A stretch of 64,000 nt of DNA from Lysobacterales bacterium. Lineage in GTDB: Bacteria > Pseudomonadota > Gammaproteobacteria > Xanthomonadales > Xanthomonadaceae. The notes beneath the pieces were generated by a model. The model was given only the letters and a program-made list of their open reading frames with translations, was not told the DNA's origin and did not search any database. Shown piece after piece: positions 15,245-24,328 of this stretch (position 1 is the stretch's first letter; the number at the start of each line of letters is the position of its first letter). The position numbers and the translations under genes are program-made. Location of the stretch: positions 186,001 to 250,000 of the forward strand of contig JADCRD010000003.1 of NCBI GenBank assembly GCA_014946745.1. The letters run 5' to 3'.

Positions 15245-16621
15245 ATGCCTTCGCCCACGCCTCCGTTCTTCCGCCGACTCGGCGCGGAGGTCATCGCCAC
15301 CACCGTGCTGGCGCTGCCGCTGGTGATGGGCCAGCTGTCCTCGATGATGATGAACGTCATCGACACCGTGCTGGCCGGACGCCACTCGGCGCTCACCCAG
15401 GCGGCCGTGGCGATCGGCACCGCGGTGTGGTCGGTGGCGATCCTGATCGTGATCGGCGTGCTCATGGCGATCCCGCCGACCGTGGCCCAGCTCGACGGCG
15501 CGGGCCGCCGCGGCGAGATCGGCGCAGTGTTGCGGCAGGCCGTGTGGCTGGCGCTGCTGCTGGGCCTTGGGCTTGCCGTCTTTGTCGCCAACGCCGGCTG
15601 GCTGCTGCAGTTCGCCAATGTCGCCGAGGAGGTCCGGCCGCAGGCGCTGGCCTTTCTGCGCGGCGTGGCGGCCGGCGCGCCGGCCTTGGCTCTGTTCTTC
15701 TGCTTCCGCTATGTCAGCGAAGGCGTGTCGCTGACCAAGCCGACCATGGTGATCGGACTCAGCGGCCTGCTGCTGCTGCTGCCGCTCGGCTATGCCCTGA
15801 TGTTCGGCAGCTTCGGCGCGCCCGAGCTGGGCGCGCGGGGCCTCGGCATCGCCACCGCCGCCACCCTGTGGGCGCAGGCCATCGCCTACGGGCTCACCCT
15901 GCGCTACGGCCGTGGCTACGCCGACCTCAACCTGTTCGCCGGCTTCGAGTGGCCGCGCTGGGCGCCGATTGCCGATCTGCTGAAGATCGGCCTGCCGATG
16001 GGCTTCTCGATCTTCATGGAGGGCAGCCTGTTCGTCGCCACCGCGCTGATCATCGGCAGCCTGGGCACCCTGCAGACCGCAGCGCACCAGGTGGCGATCA
16101 ATCTGGCCTCGGTGACCTTCATGATCCCGCTGGGCGTGGCCATGGCCACCACCGTGCGGGTCGGCAACGCGGTCGGTCGCGGCGATCCGCGCGGCGTCGC
16201 CTGGGCCGGCGGCGCCGGCTACGCGATCACCTGCGGGACCCAGCTGGTCTCGGCGCTGGTGCTGCTGTTTGGCGCCGGCGCGATCGCCTCGGTGTGGACC
16301 AAGGACCCCGCCGTCGCCGCGCTGGCCGCCCAGCTGATGGTGCTGGCGGCGGCCTTCCAGTTCTCCGACGGCATCCAGGCGGCCTCGGCCGGGGCCCTGC
16401 GCGGCCTCAAGGACACCCGTCTGCCGGCGATCATCACCGTGCTGAGCTACTGGGGCCTCGGCATGCCGCTGGGCTACTGGCTGGGCATCGTGCAGGGCCA
16501 GGGTGCGCACGGCATGTGGTTCGGGCTGATCCTCGGGCTGTCGGCGGCGGCGCTGATGCTGACCACGCGCTTTGTGATCCTGGCCCGTCGCCTGCGCCGT
16601 CAGGCCCTTGCCCAGGCATGA
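15245..16621 (+). CDS. MATE-family multidrug efflux transporter (NorM-like)
   Basis: The 458-residue, highly hydrophobic protein begins MPSPTPPFFRRLGAEVIATT, with about 12 membrane segments in two halves typical of MATE. Features include PLVMGQLSSMMMNVIDTVLAG at TM1 and MATTVRVGNAVGRGDPRG in the second half, the usual V-R-V-G-N-A-x-G-x-G signature. MATE pumps export cationic drugs by Na+ or H+ antiport across the inner membrane. The ATG at 15245 matches the family N-terminus; in-frame upstream codons overlap the divergent DUF3667 start. Confidence 0.92.
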   Translation: MPSPTPPFFRRLGAEVIATTVLALPLVMGQLSSMMMNVIDTVLAGRHSALTQAAVAIGTAVWSVAILIVIGVLMAIPPTVAQLDGAGRRGEIGAVLRQAVWLALLLGLGLAVFVANAGWLLQFANVAEEVRPQALAFLRGVAAGAPALALFFCFRYVSEGVSLTKPTMVIGLSGLLLLLPLGYALMFGSFGAPELGARGLGIATAATLWAQAIAYGLTLRYGRGYADLNLFAGFEWPRWAPIADLLKIGLPMGFSIFMEGSLFVATALIIGSLGTLQTAAHQVAINLASVTFMIPLGVAMATTVRVGNAVGRGDPRGVAWAGGAGYAITCGTQLVSALVLLFGAGAIASVWTKDPAVAALAAQLMVLAAAFQFSDGIQAASAGALRGLKDTRLPAIITVLSYWGLGMPLGYWLGIVQGQGAHGMWFGLILGLSAAALMLTTRFVILARRLRRQALAQA

Positions 16622-16766
16622 CTGTCCGCCGATGACCGCGGCCGAAGAAGTCACTACTCTCTGGCCCCGTTCGCGTCACATGCGCGAATGCCGGCGCATC
16701 CTGCCGGCCACCTCGACCGCCGGGCATCGGGTGCCGGCGGCGAACCTCTGAACCACGAGACCGTCC

Positions 16767-18632
16767 ATGAACCAGCCCAGCCGCGGCGCCTTCGTCAACT
16801 TCGTGATCTTTTTCTGGGATGCGCTGAACTTCAGCCGTCGCTTACTGCTGAACGGGCTGCTCCTGCTGGTGCTTGGCTTCCTCCTGTACGCCGTGCTCAA
16901 GGGCGGCCCGACCCTGGAGGAGCGCAACGCCTTCGTGCTCGCGCCCAAGGGCCGCATCGTCGAACAGTTCACCGCCGATGCCGCCTCGCGCGCGCTCGGT
17001 GAGCTCACCGGCGACAGCGTCGCCGAGGTGCAGCTGCGCGACCTGCTGCGGGCGATCGACTCGGCCGCCACCGACAAGCGCATCGAGCGCATGGTGATCC
17101 GCACCGACCAGATGGCGGGCGCGGGCTTCGCCGCCCTGCGCGAGGTCGGCGCCGCGCTGAAGCGCTTCAAGGAGAGCGGCAAGCAGATCGTCGCCTACGC
17201 CGACAACATGGACCAGGCCGGCTACTACCTGGCCGCGCACGCCGACGAGGTCTACCTGCACCCCTCGGGCGCGGTGCTGCTGGAAGGCATCGGCCGCTAC
17301 CGCGCGTACTACCGCGAAGCCCTGCAGGACAAACTGGGCGTGAAGGTGCACCTGTTCCGCGTCGGTGAGTTCAAGAGCTTCGCCGAGCCCTACATCCGCG
17401 ACAACGCTTCGCCCGAAGCCAATGAGGCCGACCTCTACTGGATGACCGACATCTGGCAGCGCTACCTCAGCGAGGTGGCCGAGCTGCGCGAGCTGAAGCC
17501 CGAGACCCTGCAGGCGCAGATCGATGGCCTCGACGTCGAAGTCGCTGCGGTGCAGGGCGACCTGGCCCAGCTGGCCCTGCGCATGGGCCTGGTCGATGAG
17601 CTGAAGACCGCCGACGAGTTCCGCGCGCTGATGATCGAGCGCGGCGAGAAGGACGAGGAGAACCACACCTTCCGCCAGGTCAACCTCGAGGCCTACCTCG
17701 GTTTCCTCGACCGCGAGAAGCTGCCGATCGACAGCCGTCCGAAGGTCGCGGTCGTGGTTGCCCAGGGCGGCATCGCCGACGGCGAACTGCCGCAGGGTCA
17801 GGTCGGCGGCGTGTCCACGTCCAGCCTGATCCGCCGGGCGCGTGAGGATGAGGACGTGAAGGCGCTGGTGCTGCGCGTCGACTCGCCCGGCGGCGGCGTG
17901 TTCCCCTCCGAGCAGATCCGCCGCGAGGTCGAGCTGACCCGCGCCGCTGGCAAGCCGGTGGTGGTGTCGATGGCCAACGTGGCGGCGTCGGGCGGCTACT
18001 GGATCTCGATGAACGCCCAGGAGATCTACGCCGACCCCAGCACGATCACCGGTTCGATCGGCATCTTCGGCCTGTTCTTCACCGCCGAGGACACCCTGGC
18101 CCGCGTCGGCGTGCGCAGCGATGGCGTGGGCACCACCAGGATTGCCGGCGCCTTCGACCCCACCCGCCCGCTGGATCCGATGGTCGGCACCATCCTGCAG
18201 ACCGTGATCGAAGACGGCTACCGCGATTTCATCAATCGCGTCGCCGAGGCGCGCGGCAAGAGCTACGAGGACGCCGACAAAGTGGGTCGCGGCCGCGTCT
18301 GGAGCGGCGCCCAGGCGCTGGAGCTGGGCCTGGTCGACAAGCTGGGCGGCCTGCGTGACGCCATCGATGCGGCAGCCGGCTTCGCCGAACTGGCCAAGGA
18401 CAGCTTCCAGGTCAGCTACGTCGAGAAGGAGCCCTCGCCGTTCGAGAAATTCCTCGCTGACCTCGGCAAGAACGCCACGGCGCGCGCGGTGGCCGGCAGC
18501 CTCGGCCTGCCGCCCGGCCTGGCCGAGCAGCCGCTGGTGCGTCAGCTGCGTGAAGAGCTCGAACTGATGGCGCCGCCGGTGCGCGGCCTGCCCGCGCGGG
18601 TGCTGGCGCACTGCCTCTGCAGCGCCGAGTAA
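16767..18632 (+). CDS. sppA: Signal peptide peptidase SppA, 67K type
   Basis: The 621-residue S49 protease is of the tandem-domain E. coli type. An N-terminal membrane anchor (LLLNGLLLLVLGFLLYAVL) precedes the first S49 domain. The general-base lysine is K203 in VGEFKSFAEP (E. coli K209), and the nucleophile is S408 in VAASGGYWIS (E. coli S409). It digests cleaved signal peptides in the inner membrane, with the active site on the periplasmic face. It stands alone between MATE and oleA and is followed by a strong hairpin. Confidence 0.95.
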   Translation: MNQPSRGAFVNFVIFFWDALNFSRRLLLNGLLLLVLGFLLYAVLKGGPTLEERNAFVLAPKGRIVEQFTADAASRALGELTGDSVAEVQLRDLLRAIDSAATDKRIERMVIRTDQMAGAGFAALREVGAALKRFKESGKQIVAYADNMDQAGYYLAAHADEVYLHPSGAVLLEGIGRYRAYYREALQDKLGVKVHLFRVGEFKSFAEPYIRDNASPEANEADLYWMTDIWQRYLSEVAELRELKPETLQAQIDGLDVEVAAVQGDLAQLALRMGLVDELKTADEFRALMIERGEKDEENHTFRQVNLEAYLGFLDREKLPIDSRPKVAVVVAQGGIADGELPQGQVGGVSTSSLIRRAREDEDVKALVLRVDSPGGGVFPSEQIRREVELTRAAGKPVVVSMANVAASGGYWISMNAQEIYADPSTITGSIGIFGLFFTAEDTLARVGVRSDGVGTTRIAGAFDPTRPLDPMVGTILQTVIEDGYRDFINRVAEARGKSYEDADKVGRGRVWSGAQALELGLVDKLGGLRDAIDAAAGFAELAKDSFQVSYVEKEPSPFEKFLADLGKNATARAVAGSLGLPPGLAEQPLVRQLREELELMAPPVRGLPARVLAHCLCSAE

Positions 18633-18657
18633 GCGCAGCAGCGAGCGCAGAGCGGGC

Positions 18658-18683
18658 GGGGCCGGCCTTTCGGGGCCGGCCCC
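18658..18683 (+). terminator. Hairpin after sppA
   Basis: GGGGCCGGCC, loop TTTCGG, GGCCGGCCCC: a 10-bp GC stem 25 bp after the sppA stop. The following run is only GTCCGTTT, so intrinsic termination is probable but weak. Confidence 0.6.
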
Positions 18684-18881
18684 GTCCGTTTGGTCAGCAC
18701 GACGCTGGCGCCAGCCACGCTTGCGCTGACGGGAGTGAATCGGTGCCGGCCTTCACAGATCGCCGCCGATCGCGCTGACTTCCTTGCCCGATCCGCGCTG
18801 ATCCGGCCCCTTCCAGCTTGCAGCACCGGACAAAGCCCGGTAGCGTTCGCAGGCTTTGCCGTCCCCCACACCGGATTCCCC

Positions 18882-19898
18882 ATGCTGTTCCAGCACGTCT
18901 CCATCGCCAGCGTGGCGCACATCGACGCGCCGCATCCGCTGAGCTCGGCGGACATCAACCTCCAGCTGAAGCCCACGCTCGATCGCCTGAACATCCGCGC
19001 CGACGTCCTCCAGGACATCGCCGGAATTCGCTCGCGGCGCATGTGGGACGACGACGTGCTGGCCTCGGACGCCGCCACCCTGGCCGCTGAAAAAGCGCTG
19101 GCCGAAGCCGGCGTCGAACGCGGCCGCATTGGCCTGCTGGTGAACACCTCGGTCAGCCGCGATTTTCTGGAGCCGTCGACCGCCAGCATCGTCTCCGGCA
19201 ACCTCGGCCTGCCCGAGACCTGCCAGAACTTCGACGTGGCGAATGCCTGCCTGGCCTTTCTGAACGGCATGGACATCGCCAGCCGGATGATCGAGCGCGG
19301 CGAGATCGACTACGCCCTGATCGTCGACGGCGAGACCGCGAACCTCGTCTACAAGCGCACCCTGGAGCGCATGCTGAGCCCGACCATCACCGACGAGGAG
19401 TTCCGCAGCGAGCTCGCGTCGCTGACCCTGGGCTGCGGTGCGGCGGCGATGGTGCTGGCGCGTCGCGAGCTGGCGCCCGATGCGCCGCGCTACCGCGGCG
19501 GCGTCACCCGCGCGGCCACGCAGTGGAGCCACCTGTGCCGCGGCAACCTCGACCGCATGGTCACCGACACCAAGTCCCTGCTGATCGAGGGCATGAAGCT
19601 GGCCCAGGTCACCTTCGGTGCCGCGCGTCAGGCGCTGGGCTGGGTGATCGATGAGCTCGACGAATTCGTCATCCATCAGGTCAGCCGGGTGCACACCGAG
19701 GCCCTGCTGAAGACCTTCGGCATCGACCCGAAGAAGGTGCACACCATCTTCCAAGAGCACGGCAACATCGGCCCGGCCTCGGTGCCGATCGTGCTGTCCA
19801 AGCTCAAGGAGATGGGCCGCCTGCGCAAGGGCCAGCGCATCGCCCTGCTCGGCATCGGCTCCGGCCTCAACTGTTCGATGGCCGAAGTGGTGTGGTGA
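18882..19898 (+). CDS. oleA: OleA-type 3-oxoacyl-ACP synthase III (head-to-head fatty-acyl condensation)
   Basis: The 338-residue thiolase-fold protein starts MLFQHVSIASVAHIDAPHPL; its start, length and much of the sequence follow Xanthomonas campestris OleA. The catalytic residues are C123 in DVANACLAF, H265 in FVIHQVSR and N295 in EHGNIGPAS, with E97 in SRDFLEP. They correspond to C143, H285, N315 and E117 in the published X. campestris numbering. OleA joins two fatty acyl-CoAs to a beta-keto acid, the first step of long-chain olefin synthesis. No oleB, oleC or oleD follows here; a terminator and repeats come next. The 250-bp upstream gap leaves room for its own promoter. Confidence 0.92.
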   Translation: MLFQHVSIASVAHIDAPHPLSSADINLQLKPTLDRLNIRADVLQDIAGIRSRRMWDDDVLASDAATLAAEKALAEAGVERGRIGLLVNTSVSRDFLEPSTASIVSGNLGLPETCQNFDVANACLAFLNGMDIASRMIERGEIDYALIVDGETANLVYKRTLERMLSPTITDEEFRSELASLTLGCGAAAMVLARRELAPDAPRYRGGVTRAATQWSHLCRGNLDRMVTDTKSLLIEGMKLAQVTFGAARQALGWVIDELDEFVIHQVSRVHTEALLKTFGIDPKKVHTIFQEHGNIGPASVPIVLSKLKEMGRLRKGQRIALLGIGSGLNCSMAEVVW

Positions 19899-19990
19899 TG
19901 TGCCGCGCGCGGGCGTGAGGCCCGTGCCCATGCCGCGTCACCGTCGAAACAGCACCGCGCGGCACGCTCCGCCGCCCGCGTGATCCCGCC

Positions 19991-20015
19991 AAAGCCCGCG
20001 CCCTGCGCGGGCTTT
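19991..20015 (+). terminator. Hairpin terminator after oleA
   Basis: AAAGCCCGCG, loop CCCTG, CGCGGGCTTT: perfect 10-bp arms with A and T flanks, so it could work in both directions. Confidence 0.7.
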
Positions 20016-20024
20016 GTCATTCCA

Positions 20025-20499
20025 TAGGGTGGGTCTTGACCCACCATGGGCTCGACGCTCGCCAAGCGCCTTGCGCCGATGCGCCGCTTCACGCCTCGCG
20101 CCATGTGCCATGCGCCAACCAAGCAAACACCGGGGCCAGGGTCGTGGTTCGGTGGGTCAAGACCCACCCTATGGCGGTGCTTCGCCGCTTTGGACGCGAC
20201 GCGAGTGCCGGGCACGCGCCGAGGCGCGAATCGAACCCGCGATTTCATAGGGTGGGTCTTGACCCACCATGGGCTCGACGCTGGCCTTGTTCCGATGCGC
20301 CATGCGCCAAGCGCCAACCGTCGATGCGCCGCTTCGCGCCACACACCAACCAGGCGAACACCGGGGCGAGGGTCGAGGGCCGGTGGGTCAAGACCCACCC
20401 TATGGCGGTGCTTCGCCGATTTGGACGCGACGCGAGTGCCGGGCACGCGCCAAGGCGCGAATCGAACCCGCGATTTCATAGGGTGGGTCTTGACCCACC
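20025..20499. repeat. Tandem ~225-bp repeat built from paired palindromes
   Basis: Five copies of the palindrome GGTGGGTC-TT-GACCCACC alternate in orientation: TAG-leading copies start at 20025, 20248 and 20479, and reverse copies span 20151-20171 and 20382-20402. Two near-identical 76-78 bp spacers (TGGCGGTGCTTCGCCG... to ...CCCGCGATTTCA) join the units, giving periods of 223 and 231 bp. The variable parts carry GATGCGCC- and CATGCGCCAA-like words. Open frames here are repeat artefacts. The array fills the oleA-pepN gap. Confidence 0.85.
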
Positions 20500-20518
20500 C
20501 AATGGGCCTCGCCTCGGC

Positions 20519-23113
20519 CTAGGCCAACAGCCGCTCCAGCATCTCGCCGCAGTCGCGCGACAGGCTCTGTGCGGCGAGCCCGCGCAGGCCCGCTCCGATC
20601 AGTTCGCGACGGCCGGCGTCGAAGCGCTGCCAGGCTTCCAGCGATCCCAGCAGGCGCGCCGCGACCTGCGGATTGAGCGCGTCGATCTTCGGCAGCTGGG
20701 CGAACAGCAGGGCATAGCCGGCGCCATCCGCGCGGTGGAACGCGGCCGGGTTGCTGCGCGCGAAGCTGCCGAGCAGGGCCCGCACGCGGTTGGGATTGCG
20801 CGGGTTCCAATGCGGGCTGGAGAGCAGGTCCAGCACATCGTCGAGCGCGGCCGGCTGCGGCCGCGTGGCGACCGCGGCGATCCACTTGTCGTTGAGCAGC
20901 AGATCCTCACCCACGCGCTGCTGGAAGGCGTCAAGCGCCGAGTCCGCCTGCGCCGCAACGACGTGGATCAGCGCAGTCAGCGCCGCGAGCCGATCGGTCA
21001 GGGTGCCGGCGCCTTCAAACTGCGTGAATGCACGCTGGCCGTCGGCCTCGACCAGGCCAAGGTAGTGCAGGCAGGTGTTCTTCAAGCGCCGCGCGGCGGC
21101 GGAGCTGGCCTCCAGCGCATCCGGCAACTGCACGCTGAGCGCCGTGTAGCGCTGCGCCAGCAGGGCCGCATGGTCGTGGGCGAGCTTGAGCCGCAGGGCG
21201 CGGCGGGTGCCGAGCAGGCCGTCGATATCGACCTGCGGGCGCGCGTTCACCAGCACCTCGAACTCGGGCAGCTGCCAGCACAGGGCGACGAAACTCGGGT
21301 CGACGCTTTCATCGGCCAGCAGTGCGCCCAGCGCTTCGCTGAGCGCCTGCGCATGCGCAGCGGACGCGTCGAGCAGGGCGGTCTGCGCCAGCTGCTGCAG
21401 AGCGTCCCAACGGCACAGCGGGTCGCGCTCGATGCGCGCCAGCCGGGCCAGCTCGGCGGGGCTGTAGTCGAAGCGCAGACGCACCGGCGCCGACAGGCCC
21501 TGCAGAAAGCTCAGCAGCGGCGGCGCGTCGAGGTCTTCGAAGACCACCGTGTGCTGCTCGGCGCTGAGCTCGATCAGGCCCGGGCGTGCGATGGCGTCAC
21601 CGCCGGGCAGCGCTTCGATCGGCGCGTCGTCGGCGCCGTACAGGGCGTAGGCCAGAGGAATGTGCAGCGGCTGCTTGTCGGCCTGGTCCGGCGTTGGCGC
21701 GGTGTGCTGGCGTATCTGCAGCGTGCAGCGCCGCGTGCGTGCATCGAAGCGCGCTTCGATCTGCACTTCCGGCGTGCCGCTCTGTGCGTACCAGCGCTCG
21801 AACTGCACGAGATCGCGGCCGCTGGCTTCGCGCATCGCCTCCAGAAAGGCATCGACGCTGGCGGCCTTGCCGTCCCAGCGCGCGAAATACAGATCGCAGC
21901 CGCGGCGGAAGGTCTCCTCGCCGAGCAGGGTGTGCAGCATGCGCACCACCTCGGCGCCCTTCTCGTAGACGGTGGCGGTGTAGAAGTTGTTGATCTCGCG
22001 GTAGCTGTCGGGCCGCACCGGATGCGCCAGCGCGCCTGCGTCCTCGGGGAACTGGCGCATGCGCAGCATGCGCACGTCCTCGATGCGCTTGACCGCGCGC
22101 GAGCGCAGGTCGGCGGTGAACTCCTGGTCGCGGAACACGGTGAAACCTTCCTTCAGCGACAGCTGGAACCAGTCGCGCACGGTGACGCGGTTGCCGCTCC
22201 AGTTGTGGAAGTACTCGTGTCCGATCACCGATTCCACCGCCTCGAAATCGGCGTCGGTGGCGCTGTCGATGTCAGCCAGGATGTAGCGCGCGTTGAAGAT
22301 GTTGAGACCCTTGTTCTCCATCGCGCCCATGGTGAAATCCTGGGCGGCGACGATGTTGAACACGTCGAGGTCATAGCAGCGGCCGAAGCGCTGCTCGTCC
22401 CAGCGCATCGCCCGCAGGGTGGCGCCCAGCGCGTACTCGCAGCGCGGGGCGAAGCCGGGCTCGGCCCAGACATTGACCTCGACGTGGCGGCCCTCGCTGG
22501 TGATGTAGGGCGCGGAGACGCGCTCCATGCGGCCGGCAGCAATCGCGAACAGGTAGCAGGGCTTGGGATGCGGGTCCTGCCAGCGCGTGTAGTGGCGGCC
22601 GCGGTCGAGTTCACCGCTGCCGGCGGGATTGCCGTTGGCCAGCAGCACCGGATAGCGCGCGCGCTCGGCGCGCAGCTCGACCGCATACACGCTGAGCACA
22701 TCGGGCCGATCGATGAAGAACGTGATGCGACGAAAGCCTTCGGCCTCGCACTGGGTCAGCAGCAGCGCGCCGCTGGTGTACAGGCCTTCGAGCGCGGTGT
22801 TGGCGGACGGTGCGATGGCTACCCGGCTGCGCAGCACGCAGGGCTGACGCAGTCCCTCGATACGCAGGCGATGGCCGTCGTAGTGGTAGTCGCCGGACTC
22901 AAGCCGACGGCCGTCCAGCTCCAGCCATTCGAGTTCAAGACCTTCGCCGTCCAGCTCCAGCGGCTCGCCGCGGCGGCTGCGCTCGGGCTCCAGAAACAGC
23001 TCGCTCTCGACGAGGGTGCGCTCGGCATCGAGCTCGAAGACCAGGCCGATGCGCGGAATGCGCCAGGCCGGCGGGCGGTAGTCGTGGCGGTGGATGAGCG
23101 GAGACTCGGACAT
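20519..23113 (-). CDS. pepN: Aminopeptidase N (M1 family)
   Basis: ATG at 23113 gives 864 residues (E. coli PepN has 870). The substrate-binding GAMEN motif is at 263-267 and the zinc site is HEYFH (299-303) with E322 in LKEGFTVFRDQEF. The C-terminal half is the alpha-helical PepN domain. It removes N-terminal residues from peptides in the cytosol. The open frame continues to 23947 but overlaps the divergent GST gene and lacks PepN similarity, so that extension was rejected. Its stop is 20 bp from the last palindrome of the tandem repeat. Confidence 0.95.
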   Translation of the reverse strand: MSESPLIHRHDYRPPAWRIPRIGLVFELDAERTLVESELFLEPERSRRGEPLELDGEGLELEWLELDGRRLESGDYHYDGHRLRIEGLRQPCVLRSRVAIAPSANTALEGLYTSGALLLTQCEAEGFRRITFFIDRPDVLSVYAVELRAERARYPVLLANGNPAGSGELDRGRHYTRWQDPHPKPCYLFAIAAGRMERVSAPYITSEGRHVEVNVWAEPGFAPRCEYALGATLRAMRWDEQRFGRCYDLDVFNIVAAQDFTMGAMENKGLNIFNARYILADIDSATDADFEAVESVIGHEYFHNWSGNRVTVRDWFQLSLKEGFTVFRDQEFTADLRSRAVKRIEDVRMLRMRQFPEDAGALAHPVRPDSYREINNFYTATVYEKGAEVVRMLHTLLGEETFRRGCDLYFARWDGKAASVDAFLEAMREASGRDLVQFERWYAQSGTPEVQIEARFDARTRRCTLQIRQHTAPTPDQADKQPLHIPLAYALYGADDAPIEALPGGDAIARPGLIELSAEQHTVVFEDLDAPPLLSFLQGLSAPVRLRFDYSPAELARLARIERDPLCRWDALQQLAQTALLDASAAHAQALSEALGALLADESVDPSFVALCWQLPEFEVLVNARPQVDIDGLLGTRRALRLKLAHDHAALLAQRYTALSVQLPDALEASSAAARRLKNTCLHYLGLVEADGQRAFTQFEGAGTLTDRLAALTALIHVVAAQADSALDAFQQRVGEDLLLNDKWIAAVATRPQPAALDDVLDLLSSPHWNPRNPNRVRALLGSFARSNPAAFHRADGAGYALLFAQLPKIDALNPQVAARLLGSLEAWQRFDAGRRELIGAGLRGLAAQSLSRDCGEMLERLLA

Positions 23114-23245
23114 GGCGAAGGGAGAGTGGAATTGATGGCGTAGCATGCCGCCACCGACGCGCTCCGGCGAGCTGCGAAGGTCATGTCGGGCGCCCGTGTG
23201 GGCGCATGCCGGCGCTGCTACGACCAAAGTCGAAGGAGGGTGCGC

Positions 23246-23878
23246 ATGTATCAGCTGCACGGACGCGAGGGCTGGGGCTCGGCCCTGATCGAGGCGCAGC
23301 TGGCGTGGTACGGCCTGCCGTACCGGTTCGAGCGCGTGGGCGACCTGCTGGCCGATGCCGCCGCGCGCGAGGCGCTGGCCAGGCTCAATCCGCTGGCCCA
23401 GGTGCCGACGCTGGTCACCGCCGGTGGCGAGGTGCTGGCGGAGAGCCTGGCGATCACGCTCTGGTTGGCCGAGACCAACGACAGCGAGGATTGGGTGCCG
23501 CTGCCGCGCGAGCGCTGCCGCGGCCGCTTTCTGCGCTGGCTGACCTTCTGCGTGTCGACGCTCTACCCCACCTTCACCTACGCCGACATCCCCGCGCGCT
23601 TCGTGCCGATGACCGAGGCGCAGCCGGGCTTCCTTGCCTGCATCGAGGACTGGCGCAACCGCGGCTGGGCCATGATGGAGAACGAAGCCAGCGGGCCCTG
23701 GTTCCTCGGCGAGCGGATGAGCGCGATCGACCTCTACATCGCCGTGATGAGCCGCTGGGAACCGCGCCGACCCTGGTTCGCCCAGCATGCCCCGAAGCTT
23801 CACGCCATCGCCGCGGCCATCGATGCGCTGCCGCCGCTCGACGCGGTGATGGCGCGCAATTTTCCGGCGAAGGCTTGA
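23246..23878 (+). CDS. Glutathione S-transferase family protein
   Basis: The 210-residue protein has a good ribosome binding site (GGAGGG at 23234-23239). The thioredoxin-like N-terminal half starts MYQLHGREGWGSALIEAQLA and contains the cis-proline region QVPTLV followed by LAESLAITLWLAE, the glutathione-binding E-S pair. The helical C-terminal half has FLGERMSAIDLYIAVMSRW, the N-capping motif region of GSTs. The substrate is unknown. It is divergent from pepN. Confidence 0.85.
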   Translation: MYQLHGREGWGSALIEAQLAWYGLPYRFERVGDLLADAAAREALARLNPLAQVPTLVTAGGEVLAESLAITLWLAETNDSEDWVPLPRERCRGRFLRWLTFCVSTLYPTFTYADIPARFVPMTEAQPGFLACIEDWRNRGWAMMENEASGPWFLGERMSAIDLYIAVMSRWEPRRPWFAQHAPKLHAIAAAIDALPPLDAVMARNFPAKA

Positions 23879-23884
23879 GAGCGG

Positions 23885-24170
23885 GGATTGGGTATTGGGG
23901 ATTCGGGATTCGGGATTCGCAGAGGGGCCGCGGCTACCGCGAGGCACTGTCCCTGCTCTTTGTGGACACTCTCTTTCAAGTCAAGCCTCCTCGGCGGTGT
24001 ATAGGTGAGCGCGCGACCCGCAAGCTGGGTGCAGGCCGCAGGCTGCGTGCAGAGCGTTGGCTGCTGTTGAGCCCCTCTCCCCCCGAGGGAGAGGGGTTGG
24101 GGAGAGGGGGCACACTCGCGGCAAGATCGCCCCCTCTCCCCCGGCCCCTCTCCCTGCAGGGGAGAGGGGA
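23885..24170. repeat. REP-like inverted repeats and short GGGATTCG repeats
   Basis: At 23889-23919 the sequence runs through GGGATTGGGTATTGGGGATT and then three GGGATTCG-type units. At 24072-24096 CCCCTCTCCC pairs with GGGAGAGGGG, and a second pair lies at 24145-24169 (CCCCTCTCCC, TGCA, GGGGAGAGGGG). These are the palindromic intergenic repeats common in Xanthomonadales genomes. The rest of the 23879-24328 gap shows no gene. Confidence 0.8.
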
Positions 24171-24328
24171 GCAAAGCACTGAATCGGCGCACGGCGGGCC
24201 ACAAGGGCCGTCCTTCGAGCAAGAGCCCTCAAAGGCGTCGCGTGCCTCGGACTTGCGCATCGAGGCTCCAATTGCGCCACCATCGCTGCACGCTTAGCGC
24301 ACGCTGCCCCACTCAATTCACTGTGACC

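Noticed and set aside
20219-20247. tRNA-like T-loop word (GGTTCGATTC on the minus strand) in the tandem repeat
   Set aside because: The flanking bases do not form a T stem, and no anticodon arm or acceptor is present in either copy.
23114-23947. N-terminal extension of pepN to 1142 residues
   Set aside because: PepN similarity and normal length start at 23113; the extension overlaps the divergent GST gene.
24072-24169. CRISPR-like array of CCCCTCTCCC units
   Set aside because: Irregular spacing, only a few copies, no unique spacers and no cas genes; these are REP-like inverted repeats.
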